Assembly (NCBI RefSeq): GCF_001042905.1
Contig: NZ_JYLB01000005.1
Span: 124,001 to 188,000, forward strand
Direction of reading: 5' to 3'
From: Pseudomonas lini
GTDB taxonomy: Bacteria > Pseudomonadota > Gammaproteobacteria > Pseudomonadales > Pseudomonadaceae
DNA length: 64,000 nucleotides
The notes below the pieces were generated by a model. It saw nothing but the letters and a program-made list of their open reading frames with translations. It made no database searches and was not told where the DNA came from. Shown in pieces: positions 50,509 through 59,840 of the stretch. The position numbers and the translations under genes were made by a program. The stretch's first letter is position 1, and the number at the start of each line of letters is the position of its first letter.

Positions 50509-51258
50509 ATGCTCAAGTTCAATGCTCATCTCGGTTTCCAATTCAATGAGTTGCCTTTTCTACAACGCATCGAAGCTGCCGCAGCAGCTGGTTTTCGGGC
50601 GGTGGAGTTCCCGTCGCCCTATGAATTCGACGCAAGTCTTCTGGCCGACCACCTGGCTCAATACAGTCTGCCGCTGATTCAGTTCGCTGCACCGGCTGGC
50701 GTTACCAAAGGCATCGCTGCCTTGCAGGGTAAGGAAGAAGAGTTTCGCAGCGGGTTGCTCCAGGCCGCCAGCTATGCAAAGGCGCTGGCGTGTTCGGATG
50801 TCCACATCATGTCTGGCGTTACGACGCAGGATGAGGCGGCGCTTATCTTCGGGGGTAACCTGGAGTATGCGGTCAAGTACTTCGAAGATCAGGGTTTGCG
50901 GCCGCTTATCGAAGTGATCAGTTCGCAGGCGATGCCGGGCTACTACATGTCTGACTTCAGCAAGGCGCAACAGGTGCTGGAGACCTTCCCGAGTGTTGGG
51001 CTGATTCTCGATCTTTACCATGCCCAGATTCTGACCGCAGATGCAGCAGATGTTCTGGCCCGGTTTTATGACAGAACAGTCCATGTGCAAATTGCCGACT
51101 GCCCGGGTCGTCACGAACCGGGAACGGGGAGCATCGACTTTGCTGCCTTGTTCGCGGCGCTGGAGCAGCGCGGCTACACAGGATGGATCGGCTGTGAATA
51201 CCGTCCTTCCGGCTCTACCGTTGCGAGCCTTGACTGGATAAAGCAGCTAAGTGCGTAG
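50509..51258 (+). CDS. Hydroxypyruvate/2-oxo-tetronate isomerase-like TIM-barrel protein
   Basis: A 249-residue TIM-barrel of the xylose-isomerase-like/Hyi group: FNAHLGFQFNELPFLQRIEAAAAAGFRAVEFPSPYEFDA at the start, LIEVISSQAMPGYYMSDF mid-way, and HVQIADCPGRHEPGTGSIDF, in which the metal-binding Glu/Asp/His positions are conserved. The ATG at 50509 has a weak upstream site. It lies alone in the repeat-bounded module next to the Abi gene, with a promoter region that starts after copy A. Confidence 0.82.
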   Translation: MLKFNAHLGFQFNELPFLQRIEAAAAAGFRAVEFPSPYEFDASLLADHLAQYSLPLIQFAAPAGVTKGIAALQGKEEEFRSGLLQAASYAKALACSDVHIMSGVTTQDEAALIFGGNLEYAVKYFEDQGLRPLIEVISSQAMPGYYMSDFSKAQQVLETFPSVGLILDLYHAQILTADAADVLARFYDRTVHVQIADCPGRHEPGTGSIDFAALFAALEQRGYTGWIGCEYRPSGSTVASLDWIKQLSA

Positions 51259-51358
51259 TGCTTGCGACGCACGAACGGGTTCGATGGGAACAGACCACGA
51301 TTTCTGGCTTGAGTGATCAAGCAGGAGATAAATTAATCGCAGTCTGTTTCTGGCTTAC

Positions 51359-52348
51359 TTACTCCAGACACCATTGCTGCTGGCGTTTCCAATCATTTGG
51401 AAATCCCATGAGTCTCAAATAGCCCAGTTCCTGCTGATCCATGATTTCGGCCAAGCGAAACTTCCACTGGCTGTCTGGACTGATCAAGTCGGTTAGATAG
51501 GCCAGCATCGTCAATACGATGTATAGCCGCTGCTTGGGTTGAGGCCGGTCGGCAGGTGCATTTGGGATGATCCATTCTTTGGGTAAGGATGGTCGAATCG
51601 AGAGCTCTCGGTTCCATAGTCGTGAGTGGTGGGCGCAACAGTTTCGGATGAAGGTCAGGGTGTGGAGCCAGGAGGCCAATACTTCAAAGGGCAGATTGAA
51701 TCTGCTAGCGATCGCTTTCTTGTCGGCGCTTTTGCCTATGGCATTGAAGAGGGTGGATACCGTTCCAAGGCTGAGCTCTTCCAGAACAGCCCAAGCGGGC
51801 GGCAACTCAGGATGGGCATAAGTCGACCCATAGAATCGGAAATAGTTATCGCGCATGCGATTTTCAATCCGTTGTTGCTGGACTCCATCAGCCTGACGGC
51901 TCTTTTTTATGCGATCAATCTCACGTCCAAGTTTTTTTCGTTCCTTGTCCAGCTGATTTTGCAGGGGGCGCAGTAGATCAGAATGCGAGTATGACGAGGA
52001 GAAGACTGAAACGTCAGCTATCCAGTCAGGCCCATACTTAGGGCACATGTGATTGCTGATAGTCGCTCGTATGGCAACTTCGACACGTTCGATTGCATCC
52101 ATGGTTATGCGTCGCAACGAACCATCGAAGCGGTAGATATCGACGACAACCTTCAGTGTACTACCGGGCTTGAAGGTGTGTTCGGGACCCGCCTCCTGGA
52201 AGGGGCGCATGTAGGGGCTCAGGCGAAACAGCGTGACCACTTCGAGAAAGCGCATGGCCCGATCGTCGTTGGCGACGTGCAGGCCTCGTTGCTTTAGCAG
52301 TTCCAATTGCTGTTCTACGCTGAGGGCCGGTTTGTCGAAGGGCCTCAT
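51359..52348 (-). CDS. Abi-family abortive infection-like protein (Abi_2)
   Basis: A 329-residue protein of the AbiD/AbiF-like Abi_2 family (PF07751). Visible hallmarks: SVEQQLELLKQRGLHV, FLEVVTLFRLSPYMRPF, RRITMDAIERVEVAIRATISNHM (the HEPN-like RE-x-R-like region), EELSLGTVSTLFNAIG and LTFIRNCCAHHSRLWNREL, with the conserved RN-x-C-AHH motif. HEPN-type RNases act in phage defence by abortive infection. GGAG precedes the ATG. It is convergent with the isomerase gene. Confidence 0.85.
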   Translation of the reverse strand: MRPFDKPALSVEQQLELLKQRGLHVANDDRAMRFLEVVTLFRLSPYMRPFQEAGPEHTFKPGSTLKVVVDIYRFDGSLRRITMDAIERVEVAIRATISNHMCPKYGPDWIADVSVFSSSYSHSDLLRPLQNQLDKERKKLGREIDRIKKSRQADGVQQQRIENRMRDNYFRFYGSTYAHPELPPAWAVLEELSLGTVSTLFNAIGKSADKKAIASRFNLPFEVLASWLHTLTFIRNCCAHHSRLWNRELSIRPSLPKEWIIPNAPADRPQPKQRLYIVLTMLAYLTDLISPDSQWKFRLAEIMDQQELGYLRLMGFPNDWKRQQQWCLE

Positions 52349-52574
52349 GTAGTTTTCTCCAGGCAAAAAAAACCCGCACGATTTGAGCTTGCTGACTGGG
52401 TCAACCTAGGCTTGGCGGGTGTGTTGGGGTGCATTATAGGTAGGTGTAAGAGCCCGTCAACGTTGCGCTGACGTGAAATTGTAACGGGTAGAGGCGCGCG
52501 GGCAATGTTTGGGCTGTCGATGGAGATAAGGCTTTGTTGGTCTTATCGCAGCAATTTGGCAGCTTCCGGGGGAG

Positions 52575-52631
52575 TTTCCAAGCCCCAGAAACAACAAAGC
52601 CCTCGCATTTCTGCGAGGGCTTCGTTTTGTA

Positions 52632-52653
<22 letters not shown>
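52575..52653. repeat. Direct repeat copy B: tRNA-Thr 3' end plus terminator
   Basis: Right partner of the repeat at 50312-50389. It includes the true 3' end of the tRNA-Thr gene and the terminator hairpin downstream of it (minus strand). The two copies bound 2.2 kb containing the isomerase-like and Abi genes. Confidence 0.82.
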
Positions 52654-52707
<54 letters not shown>

Positions 52708-52721
52708 GTGTTAGGGCGACG

Positions 52722-52749
52722 ATTATAGCGATTGGGTTGGTTCTGTAAA
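52722..52749 (-). promoter_or_regulatory. Promoter of tRNA-Thr
   Basis: On the minus strand TTTACA (52749-52744), 16 bases, then a perfect TATAAT (52727-52722), about 15 bases before the mature 5' end. Confidence 0.75.
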
Positions 52750-53204
52750 CCCCTGAATTCAGACTATTTTTATGCAGGCGTTTGATCTGGCGCGAACCAG
52801 CACTTTCTTGAGTTTCTGAGGGGGCACCAGGCTCGGCTGTTTTGCATGGCTCGCAGTTCTGCTTCAGCTTGTTCGGCGCGTTGCGGGGCAGCGGCGAGGT
52901 GGTTTTCGAGGTGCCCTTGTATGCGTGTATAGCAAGGCCGTTGCAAGGCGCAATTTCCCGCTATGGGTGTCCGGTATTCGGCGGCTATGTCGTTTTGATG
53001 AAATGCTTATGCACAATGGACCAGGGGCGACTACCTGTTCATTACGATTTTGTAGACTCGTTCTCATTTGTCCGCAAATGCCTGTTTTGCGGGTTTTTTA
53101 TTTGTGTGAACAAAAAATGACCAGCAGTGTTTTAGGCGTAAAACAGCGTGGATATTGGATCCACGATAATTCCATCAACAGAGTTATCCACAGGCTGTGG
53201 CTGT
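52750..53204. other. Intergenic stretch; possible gene remnant
   Basis: No intact gene is supported. On the minus strand a short frame (52770-52946, TTG start) reads QRPCYTRIQGHLENHLAAAP and RAEQAEAELRAMQNSRAW, which looks protein-like and could be a remnant or a small repeated element. A weak hairpin-rich region follows to 53204. Confidence 0.3.
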
Positions 53205-54407
53205 TTAAGGACGTTCTGCAAGGAGTAGGAAATTGCGCGGCGTGAGTGGAGTTTCACAGAAGGTGCCGAGGCGAACGGTATAACCCTGCTGAATGAGGAA
53301 AAGTGCCCGATCAAGTACCAGCCACAGTTCCAGCGGCCGTCGGAAAAGGCCTCGCAGCAGCTCCAGGTTGCGCACTTCGGCCAATCGCTGCCAACCGGCG
53401 GCTTCCAGTCTAGTCCAATCTGGCGCACCGACTGTGGATAAGTCTTTGAGCGCGGCCAGATCGCGGCAGTAATCGGCGAAAGGTTTGTCCAGCCAGGCGC
53501 TGGGCAGAGAAGGGGTCGGCAGGTATTCGTCGACGCCGCGCAGTTGTCGTTGCAGCAGGTCGAACGCCAGGCGCCGGGCCATGGAGGTGTCGCGCTGGCG
53601 TCGGACGCGAGCGCCGGCGGTGACGGTTTCGCTCATCGGCAGCGCAAGGTCATCGAGGGAAAGGTGTAGGTCGGAGCGCTCAGCCGCAGAGGAAAGCGGC
53701 TGATAGGTGTTCAGACTGATCCGGTTGTAGCAGCAGGGTGCGATGGCCAGTTGTTTGCAACCGGCTGCGCTGGCGAGCTGGATCAGTCGCACATGCAGAT
53801 CACCGCAAGCGTGCAGCGCTACGGGCGTGTGATCGGCGTTCAATAAGGAGGCTGCACCAGGCGCGAGCACATCTTGCTCGACATGCAGCGCATGCAATTG
53901 ATGACGTTGGCTGAGTGCCTGACCGCTGGCAACCAGCGTTGGGTCGTATTCCAGGCAGGTCAGTTGTTGCCCGGTTTGCAGCAAGCGTCGCCCTAAATGG
54001 CCCTTGCCGGAACACCAGTCCAGCCAATGCGTCGGTGCATGAGCAAACTGCAAACAACTGGTGAACGCTTCGATCTGCTGCCACTTGCGTCCAGGCACAT
54101 CCACATTCAAGCGATGACCCGCTGCTTCAAGCGCACGACTCGGCAATTCATCCACCGTGCTCAGTTCAGCAGACATCGCCGCCAATGAAGCAAACGGCTT
54201 CGGCGCATCAAGCAAACAAGGTTGGTTATGACTGCTTTCCGCATCCTCCAGCGACCGCCGGCGTAGCCAGAACGCCAACTCCGGGTAGGACGCTTCCCAA
54301 GGCAATTGCAGATAAGTAAACGGTCGAGGCTTCCACAGCGCCTGATGCTCGATCAGAAAAGCATCCAGCGCGGTGAAACGGGCGAGCAAGGCCTCGCCCG
54401 TCAGCAC
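53205..54407 (-). CDS. SAM-dependent methyltransferase
   Basis: A protein of about 400 residues. The SAM-binding motif I is WLDWCSGKGHLGRRLLQTG (about 144-162), followed by TCLEYDPTLVASG (motif II) and LHACGDLHVRLIQLASAAGC, the pattern of METTL25/GSTCD-like methyltransferases, with KQLAIAPCCYNRISLN resembling their C-C-Y motif. A GTG at 54407, eight bases after the permease stop, is the preferred start; an ATG at 54434 would overlap the permease. It is the last gene of the ABC transporter operon. Confidence 0.8.
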   Translation of the reverse strand: MLTGEALLARFTALDAFLIEHQALWKPRPFTYLQLPWEASYPELAFWLRRRSLEDAESSHNQPCLLDAPKPFASLAAMSAELSTVDELPSRALEAAGHRLNVDVPGRKWQQIEAFTSCLQFAHAPTHWLDWCSGKGHLGRRLLQTGQQLTCLEYDPTLVASGQALSQRHQLHALHVEQDVLAPGAASLLNADHTPVALHACGDLHVRLIQLASAAGCKQLAIAPCCYNRISLNTYQPLSSAAERSDLHLSLDDLALPMSETVTAGARVRRQRDTSMARRLAFDLLQRQLRGVDEYLPTPSLPSAWLDKPFADYCRDLAALKDLSTVGAPDWTRLEAAGWQRLAEVRNLELLRGLFRRPLELWLVLDRALFLIQQGYTVRLGTFCETPLTPRNFLLLAERP

Positions 54408-54414
54408 GCAGGAA

Positions 54415-55104
54415 TCAACGCCCTTGGCAGGCATCGACGCGCAACCAGCGCTCCAGCAGCTTGAAGCCACGAACCAGCACGTAAGCCATCAGCAGGTAGA
54501 ACATGCCCGCGGCAAAGAAGATCTCCACCGGCAGGTAGGTGCGGGCGATGATGGTGCGGGCCATGCCGGTCAATTCCATCAAGGTCACCGTACTGGCCAG
54601 GGCGCTGGCCTTGAGCATCAGGATCACTTCGTTGCTGTAGGCCGGCAGGCCGATGCGCGCCGCACGCGGCAGCATAATGTAGAACAGCGCCTTGGCCCGG
54701 GACATGCCCAACGCCCGCGCCGCTTCAATCTCGCCCGGCGGAATTGCCTGGATCGCACCGCGCAGGATCTCGGCGATGTAGGCCGCAGTGTGCAGGGTCA
54801 TGGTCGCGGTGGCGCACCAGAACGGACTGCGCAGGTACGGCCACATCGAGCTGTTACGCACCGCGTCGAACTGCGCCAGGCCGTAGTAGACCAGGAACAG
54901 CTGAACCAGCAACGGCGTACCACGGAAAAAGAAGATGTAGCCGTAGGGGAATGCCCGCACGTACCAGAGTCGCGACGAACGAGCGATGCCCAGTGGAATC
55001 GCCAGCAGCAAACCGGCGATCACGGCGATGGCCACCAGTTCCAGGGTCAGCGTCGCGCCCTGAGCCAGTTTCGGCAGCCACTTGATGATGACTTCCCAGT
55101 TCAT
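54415..55104 (-). CDS. Polar amino-acid ABC transporter permease (HisM-like)
   Basis: A 229-residue inner-membrane permease, MNWEVIIKWLPKLAQGATLTLELVAIAVIAG... It has the EAA-loop GEIEAARALGMSRAKALFYIMLPRAAR (about 132-158) that contacts the ATPase, and FFFRGTPLLVQLFLVYYG. About five membrane segments. The start at 55104 fits; a longer frame runs antisense into the hisQ gene. It pairs with the HisQ-like permease. Confidence 0.93.
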   Translation of the reverse strand: MNWEVIIKWLPKLAQGATLTLELVAIAVIAGLLLAIPLGIARSSRLWYVRAFPYGYIFFFRGTPLLVQLFLVYYGLAQFDAVRNSSMWPYLRSPFWCATATMTLHTAAYIAEILRGAIQAIPPGEIEAARALGMSRAKALFYIMLPRAARIGLPAYSNEVILMLKASALASTVTLMELTGMARTIIARTYLPVEIFFAAGMFYLLMAYVLVRGFKLLERWLRVDACQGR

Positions 55105-55796
55105 TGGGTGCTCCTCGCGAAGCCGCGAGCGGCGCGTCGTTCCATAAAGTGCATGCCGGTCATGGCCAGAATGGTCAGGCCCAGATACATGAAGGCGGCC
55201 ACCATATAGAAGGTGAACGGTTGCTTGGATATGGTCACGCCGATTTGTGTGTGACGCATGATTTCTTCCAGGCCGATGACGGAGACCAGCGCGGTGTCTT
55301 TCATCAGGATCATGAACAGGTTGCCCAAGCCCGGCAGGGCGATGCGCCACATTTGCGGCATGATCAGCCGGGTAAAGATGCGGAATTTCGACAGGCCCAG
55401 GGCCACGCCGGCTTCACGGTGACCTTTGGGAATCGCCAGAATCGCACCGCGAAACACTTCCGTGGCGTAGGCGCCGAAGCACAGCCCCAGCGCAATCACG
55501 CCGGCGGCGAAGGCGTTGAGTTCGAGGTCGGGGTTGCCCAAGAACTCGCCCAGGGCACGCATCAGGTTGACCGTGCCGAAGTAGATCAGCAGCACCCAGA
55601 GCAATTCCGGGATGCCGCGAACCAGCGTCGAATAAGTGCCGCCAAGCCATTGCAGCGGCTTGTACGGGGAAGTCTTGGCCAAGGCGCCGAGCAGACCGAG
55701 CACCAGCCCCAGGCACAAGGCCGAGAGTGCCAGCTTCACAGTCATCAGCGCACCAGCGGCGAGCGCCGGGCCGAATCCGTAGAGGTCGATAATCAT
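55101..55796 (-). CDS. Polar amino-acid ABC transporter permease (HisQ-like)
   Basis: A 231-residue permease beginning MIIDLYGFGPALAAGALMTVKLALSAL. EAA-loop motif GHREAGVALGLSKFRIFTRLIMPQMWRIALPG. VRGIPELLWVLLIYFG is the second transmembrane hallmark. Its stop overlaps the HisM start by four bases. Confidence 0.93.
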   Translation of the reverse strand: MIIDLYGFGPALAAGALMTVKLALSALCLGLVLGLLGALAKTSPYKPLQWLGGTYSTLVRGIPELLWVLLIYFGTVNLMRALGEFLGNPDLELNAFAAGVIALGLCFGAYATEVFRGAILAIPKGHREAGVALGLSKFRIFTRLIMPQMWRIALPGLGNLFMILMKDTALVSVIGLEEIMRHTQIGVTISKQPFTFYMVAAFMYLGLTILAMTGMHFMERRAARGFARSTQ

Positions 55797-55874
55797 GGAT
55801 TTCTTTTCAAATCGCGGCAGGCATTGCGAAGGACCGGCACCGTCAGAGAACGGCGCCGGTCATGCAGCTCAGAA

Positions 55875-56621
55875 TCAATAGATGCTGAACGGGAAGTACT
55901 TGTCGTTGATCTTCTTGTAAGTGCCGTCTTCGACGATTTCTTTCAGGGCAAGGTTCAGCCTCGCGCGCAGGGTGTCGTCTTTACGCACGGCGATACCAAT
56001 CTTGTCACTTTCTTCCACTGGGTCACCCTTGAATTCATACGAACGGCCGGCGTCGCTTTTCAGCCACTCGTAGTTGACGTACTTGTCTGCAAGGATGCCG
56101 TCCAGACGACCCGAGGTCAGGTCCAGGTAAGCGTTTTCCTGGGTGTCGTAGAGTTTGACTTCAACGCCGGGCATGTTGTCTTCCAGCCAGGTGCCGGCCA
56201 GAGTCGCGCGTTGGGCGCCAATCACCTTGCTTTGCAACGAAGCCTTGTCGGTTTTGAAGTCGACGTTTTTCGGCGCGATGAACTGCAGTTTGTTGGAGTA
56301 GTACGGTTCGGTGAAGTCCACCGCTTGCTTGCGCTCGTCGGTGATCGACATCGAGGAGATCAGGAAGTCGAACTTCTTGGCGTTCAGGGCCGGGATGATG
56401 CCGTCCCAGTCGGAGGTAACCACGGTGCACTCGACTTTCATCTTGGCGCACAGGGCATCGCCGATGTCTTTATCGAAGCCGACGACATTGCCACTGGCAT
56501 CTTTGTTGTTGAACGGCGGGTAGGCCGCTTCGATGCCCATCTTCAAGGTCTCGGCGGCGGCACCGGCGCTGAAGGCCAGGGTGACAGCAGCGGCCAGAAA
56601 GATTCTTTTGTAGTTCTGCAT
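55875..56621 (-). CDS. Lysine/arginine/ornithine-type periplasmic binding protein
   Basis: A 248-residue binding protein with a signal peptide (MQNYKRIFLAAAVTLAFSAGAAA, about 23 residues). The LAO/HisJ motifs are LKMGIEAAYPPFNNKDASGNVVGFDKDIG (about 25-53) and DFLISSMSITDERKQAVDFTEPYY. It delivers a cationic amino acid to the HisQM channel. The order here is HisP, binding protein, HisQ, HisM. Confidence 0.93.
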   Translation of the reverse strand: MQNYKRIFLAAAVTLAFSAGAAAETLKMGIEAAYPPFNNKDASGNVVGFDKDIGDALCAKMKVECTVVTSDWDGIIPALNAKKFDFLISSMSITDERKQAVDFTEPYYSNKLQFIAPKNVDFKTDKASLQSKVIGAQRATLAGTWLEDNMPGVEVKLYDTQENAYLDLTSGRLDGILADKYVNYEWLKSDAGRSYEFKGDPVEESDKIGIAVRKDDTLRARLNLALKEIVEDGTYKKINDKYFPFSIY

Positions 56622-56634
56622 GCGGGTAGCTCCG

Positions 56635-57408
56635 TTAGCGGTTGCTGGACATGAATTGTTTGCAGCGTGCCGAAAGCGGGTTTTCGAACACCTGCTGCGG
56701 CGATCCTTGTTCTTCTACCAAGCCTTGGTGGAGGAACACCACTTCGCTGGAAACCTGACGGGCAAAGCCCATTTCATGGGTCACGAGCAGCATGGTGCGG
56801 CCTTCTTCGGCCAATGCGCGGATGACATTAAGTACTTCCTGGACCATTTCCGGGTCAAGGGCGGAGGTGGGTTCGTCAAACAGAATGACCTTGGGCTGCA
56901 TCGCCAGGGTGCGGGCGATGGCCGCGCGTTGCTGCTGGCCGCCGGAGAGTTGCGCCGGGTAGGCGTGACGCTTGTCAGCGATGCCGACCTTGGCCAGCAA
57001 GGCTTCGGCGACTTCGATAGCCTCGGCTTTGCTTTGGCCGAGCACGCGGCGCGGGGCTTCGATGATGTTGTCGAGCACGCTCATGTGCGGCCAGAGATTA
57101 AAGTTTTGAAATACAAAACCAATCTCGCTGCGCAGGCGATTGATCTGCTTGCCGTCGGCAGCAACAAGTTCGCCGTTCTTGGCGGCTTTGAGCTTGAGTT
57201 CTTCACCGGCTACCAGGATCTGGCCCTGGTGCGGGTTTTCCAGCAGGTTGATGCAACGCAGGAACGTGGACTTGCCGGAACCGGAGGAACCCAGGATCGA
57301 GATCACGTCGCCGTCGCGGGCGGTCAGCGAGATGCCTTTGAGCACCTCAAGCTGTCCGTAGCGTTTGTGCAAGTTGCGGATTTCAAGCGCGGGCGTGGCC
57401 TCAGCCAT
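56635..57408 (-). CDS. Amino-acid ABC transporter ATPase (HisP-like)
   Basis: A 257-residue ATPase. Walker A ILGSSGSGKSTFLRCIN (about 34-50), Q-loop, signature PAQLSGGQQQRAAIARTLAM (about 151-170), Walker B KVILFDEPTSALDPEM (about 174-189), H-loop LLVTHEMGFA. It powers the transporter and is the first gene of the operon. Promoter not clearly seen; the gap to gabP is 553 bases. Confidence 0.94.
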   Translation of the reverse strand: MAEATPALEIRNLHKRYGQLEVLKGISLTARDGDVISILGSSGSGKSTFLRCINLLENPHQGQILVAGEELKLKAAKNGELVAADGKQINRLRSEIGFVFQNFNLWPHMSVLDNIIEAPRRVLGQSKAEAIEVAEALLAKVGIADKRHAYPAQLSGGQQQRAAIARTLAMQPKVILFDEPTSALDPEMVQEVLNVIRALAEEGRTMLLVTHEMGFARQVSSEVVFLHQGLVEEQGSPQQVFENPLSARCKQFMSSNR

Positions 57409-57961
57409 GTGCGTTCCTCATAGTGTTTTGCGCTCCTGCTGTTGGTGGCCTTCCTGGCGAGGCGGCCAAGCTAGCATAGCGTTCGAATGGCAGCCAACAG
57501 CGCTACGGACGGTAAACGGGTGGCATGTGGCAGGTTGTCGCATCGGCACAGCAGACTGTCGCCCCATCAACAACCGAACAGCCGTTTGAACACGCTTGGG
57601 CGTGGCTATCGCGTAAAAAAAGGCGCGATGTTGCCAGCTTTGGCGGGGTGTTGGAAGCGCTAACCGGACAAACGTTCCTGATCTGAACTTTTATTGTGCG
57701 TGCCCGAATTTTTTGATGTGTTTCTGGTGCGCTGATTCGTTCCTTGAAGTGGGTGGCAGGGTAACGTTCTGGCGAAATGCCATTAATCTCAATGACTTGC
57801 GATGACTGCTCGATTCGCGCGAAGGCCCCGTGTCGCGGGCGTATGAAATATTTTGGCGCAATTATTGCGTGCAGAATAAGAAACGCCCTGTTGGATTCTT
57901 TTTACGAGAAGGAATGTCAGACCGGGCCGACGTCATCGCTTTACTTGCAAAGGTAGTCTCA
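57409..57961. promoter_or_regulatory. Divergent hisP-like / gabP region with sigma54 promoter
   Basis: Within this 553-base gap a sigma54-type element lies on the plus strand: TTTTGGCGCAATTATTGCGTG at 57851-57871, with GG and GC exactly ten bases apart, as in the -24/-12 consensus. Transcription would start near 57881, 81 bases before the gabP start. No gene is seen in the rest; the frame between 57830 and 57961 would only extend GabP and is unlikely. Confidence 0.6.
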
Positions 57962-59356
57962 ATGAGTAGTAGCCAAAGCTCCTCCAATGGCCTCGAACAG
58001 GGGCTCAAACCGCGTCATGTGACCATGCTGTCGATCGCCGGGGTGATCGGTGCCGGGCTGTTTGTCGGCTCCGGTCATGCCATCGCAGCTGCCGGTCCAG
58101 CCGTACTGCTGGCCTATGCCGCCGCCGGTATGCTGGTGGTGCTGGTGATGCGCATGCTTGGCGAAATGGCCGTCGCCTCGCCGGACACTGGCTCCTTCTC
58201 CACATACGCCGACCGCGCAATCGGTCACTGGGCCGGTTTCACCATCGGCTGGCTCTACTGGTGGTTCTGGGTGCTTGTCATTCCGTTGGAGGCCAACGCC
58301 GCCGCGACCATCCTGCATGCCTGGTTCCCTGACGTGGCAATCTGGGCGTTCACGCTGGTCATCACCTTGCTGCTGACGGTGACCAACCTGTTCAGTGTGA
58401 AGAACTACGGAGAGTTCGAGTTCTGGTTCGCCCTGGTCAAAGTCGTAGCGATCATCGGCTTTATCGGTCTTGGCATTCTGGCGATCTTCGGCTTCCTGCC
58501 TACCAGCCAGGTCAGCGGCGTGTCGCACCTGTTTGACACTCAAGGCTTCCTGCCAAACGGCATGGGCGCGGTGCTGGGGGCCATTCTGACCACCATGTTT
58601 TCCTTCATGGGTACCGAGATCGTGACCATCGCGGCCGCGGAATCGAAGAACCCTGGCCAGCAAATTTCCAAGGCCACCAACTCGGTCATCTGGCGGATTG
58701 GTTTGTTCTATCTCGTGTCGATCTTCATCGTTGTGGCCTTGGTGCCATGGAACGACCCGATTCTGGCCAGCGTCGGTTCCTACCAGACCGTGCTGGAACG
58801 CATGGGTATCCCGAATGCCAAGCTGATCGTCGATATTGTGGTTCTGGTTGCGGTAACCAGCTGCCTGAACTCGGCGCTCTACACTGCTTCGCGCATGATG
58901 TTCTCGTTGGGCAAACGCGGCGATGCGCCGGCCGTTTCCCAGCGCACCAACAAGAGCGGCACGCCGTACTGGGCCGTCATGTTGTCCACCGGTGCAGCGT
59001 TCCTTACAGTGTTCGCCAACTACGTGGCCCCGGCCGCCGTGTTCGAATTCCTGCTGGCAAGCTCCGGCGCTATCGCGCTGCTGGTGTACCTGGTGATCGC
59101 GTTTTCACAACTGCGCATGCGTAAACAGCGTATGGCTCGCGGTGAAAAAATCGCCTTCAGCATGTGGCTGTTCCCGGGCCTGACCTACGCGGTGATCATA
59201 TTCATCGTTGCGGCCCTGACCATCATGCTGTTCCAGGACGCCCATCGCGTGGAGATCCTCGCGACTGGTTTGCTGAGTGTGTCGGTGGTGGCTGCCGGGT
59301 TGTTCGTGGCTCGTCGTCGCAAGCTGCAGAAAGTGGGCGCGGTGGTGCTGAGCTGA
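57962..59356 (+). CDS. gabP: GABA permease (APC family)
   Basis: A 464-residue amino-acid transporter with 12 membrane segments. Start MSSSQSSSNGLEQGLKPRHVTMLSIAGVIGAGLFVGSGHA, with the family's GVIGAGLFVGSG loop, and the internal AAESKNPGQQISKATNSVIWRI. Closely resembles Pseudomonas GabP, which imports 4-aminobutyrate. A weak GGTAG site precedes the ATG. It is followed by a terminator. The upstream sigma54 promoter would link it to nitrogen supply. Confidence 0.9.
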   Translation: MSSSQSSSNGLEQGLKPRHVTMLSIAGVIGAGLFVGSGHAIAAAGPAVLLAYAAAGMLVVLVMRMLGEMAVASPDTGSFSTYADRAIGHWAGFTIGWLYWWFWVLVIPLEANAAATILHAWFPDVAIWAFTLVITLLLTVTNLFSVKNYGEFEFWFALVKVVAIIGFIGLGILAIFGFLPTSQVSGVSHLFDTQGFLPNGMGAVLGAILTTMFSFMGTEIVTIAAAESKNPGQQISKATNSVIWRIGLFYLVSIFIVVALVPWNDPILASVGSYQTVLERMGIPNAKLIVDIVVLVAVTSCLNSALYTASRMMFSLGKRGDAPAVSQRTNKSGTPYWAVMLSTGAAFLTVFANYVAPAAVFEFLLASSGAIALLVYLVIAFSQLRMRKQRMARGEKIAFSMWLFPGLTYAVIIFIVAALTIMLFQDAHRVEILATGLLSVSVVAAGLFVARRRKLQKVGAVVLS

Positions 59357-59372
59357 TTCGTACCGCGTAACG

Positions 59373-59411
59373 CAAAACGGCCGCTGTCAGTGATGACAAG
59401 CGGCCGTTTTT
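59373..59411 (+). terminator. Terminator of gabP (left copy of a matching pair)
   Basis: aaaacggccgct / agcggccgttttt with loop gtcagtgatgaca. A near copy lies at 60195-60236, on the far side of vapBC. Confidence 0.88.
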
Positions 59412-59432
59412 GTTTTGTCTGTTGTGCTCGAT

Positions 59433-59840
59433 TCAAGCGGGGTGCACCCAGTCTTCAACTCGTAAACCGGATACACGCTCAAATTCCCGTAGATTATTCG
59501 TCACGATGGTGAACCCTCGTGAGCGTGCGTGGCCGGCAATCATGTGGTCATAAGGGCCTATTGGTGTCCCTGCTTTAGCCAATTCCGAGCGAATCATTCC
59601 GGTGTGTGCTGCTGCTTCATAGTCAAAAGGCAAGATCTCAAGACGGGCAACAAAGCCCTCGATGACAGCGAGGTTTTTTTCCGGTGCGGCAGATTTTTCT
59701 GCACCGTAAATCAACTCCATCAAGGTGACAGCGCTTATGCATAGCTGGCCGTGATGACGATTGAAGGCTTCGCGTACAACCTGTGGCTTGTTCTTGATGG
59801 TGAAGATGCAGATGTTGGTATCGAGCATGAATTTGATCAT
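59433..59840 (-). CDS. vapC: VapC toxin, PIN-domain RNase
   Basis: A 135-residue PIN-domain endonuclease, MIKFMLDTNICIFTIKNKPQ... The acidic active-site residues are D7 (MLDTN), E in TLMELIYGAEKS, and D in IGPYDHMIAGHARSRG and IVTNNLREF. VapC cuts tRNA or rRNA. Its start touches the vapB stop, so the antitoxin is made first. Confidence 0.93.
   Translation of the reverse strand: MIKFMLDTNICIFTIKNKPQVVREAFNRHHGQLCISAVTLMELIYGAEKSAAPEKNLAVIEGFVARLEILPFDYEAAAHTGMIRSELAKAGTPIGPYDHMIAGHARSRGFTIVTNNLREFERVSGLRVEDWVHPA

Noticed and set aside
50390..52574. Integrase or transposase inside the repeat-bounded module
   Set aside because: Neither gene there resembles one; only the isomerase-like and Abi genes are coding.
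52842..53120. Plus-strand frame of 92 codons in the tRNA-methyltransferase gap
   Set aside because: Cysteine/phenylalanine-rich with no family resemblance or ribosome site.
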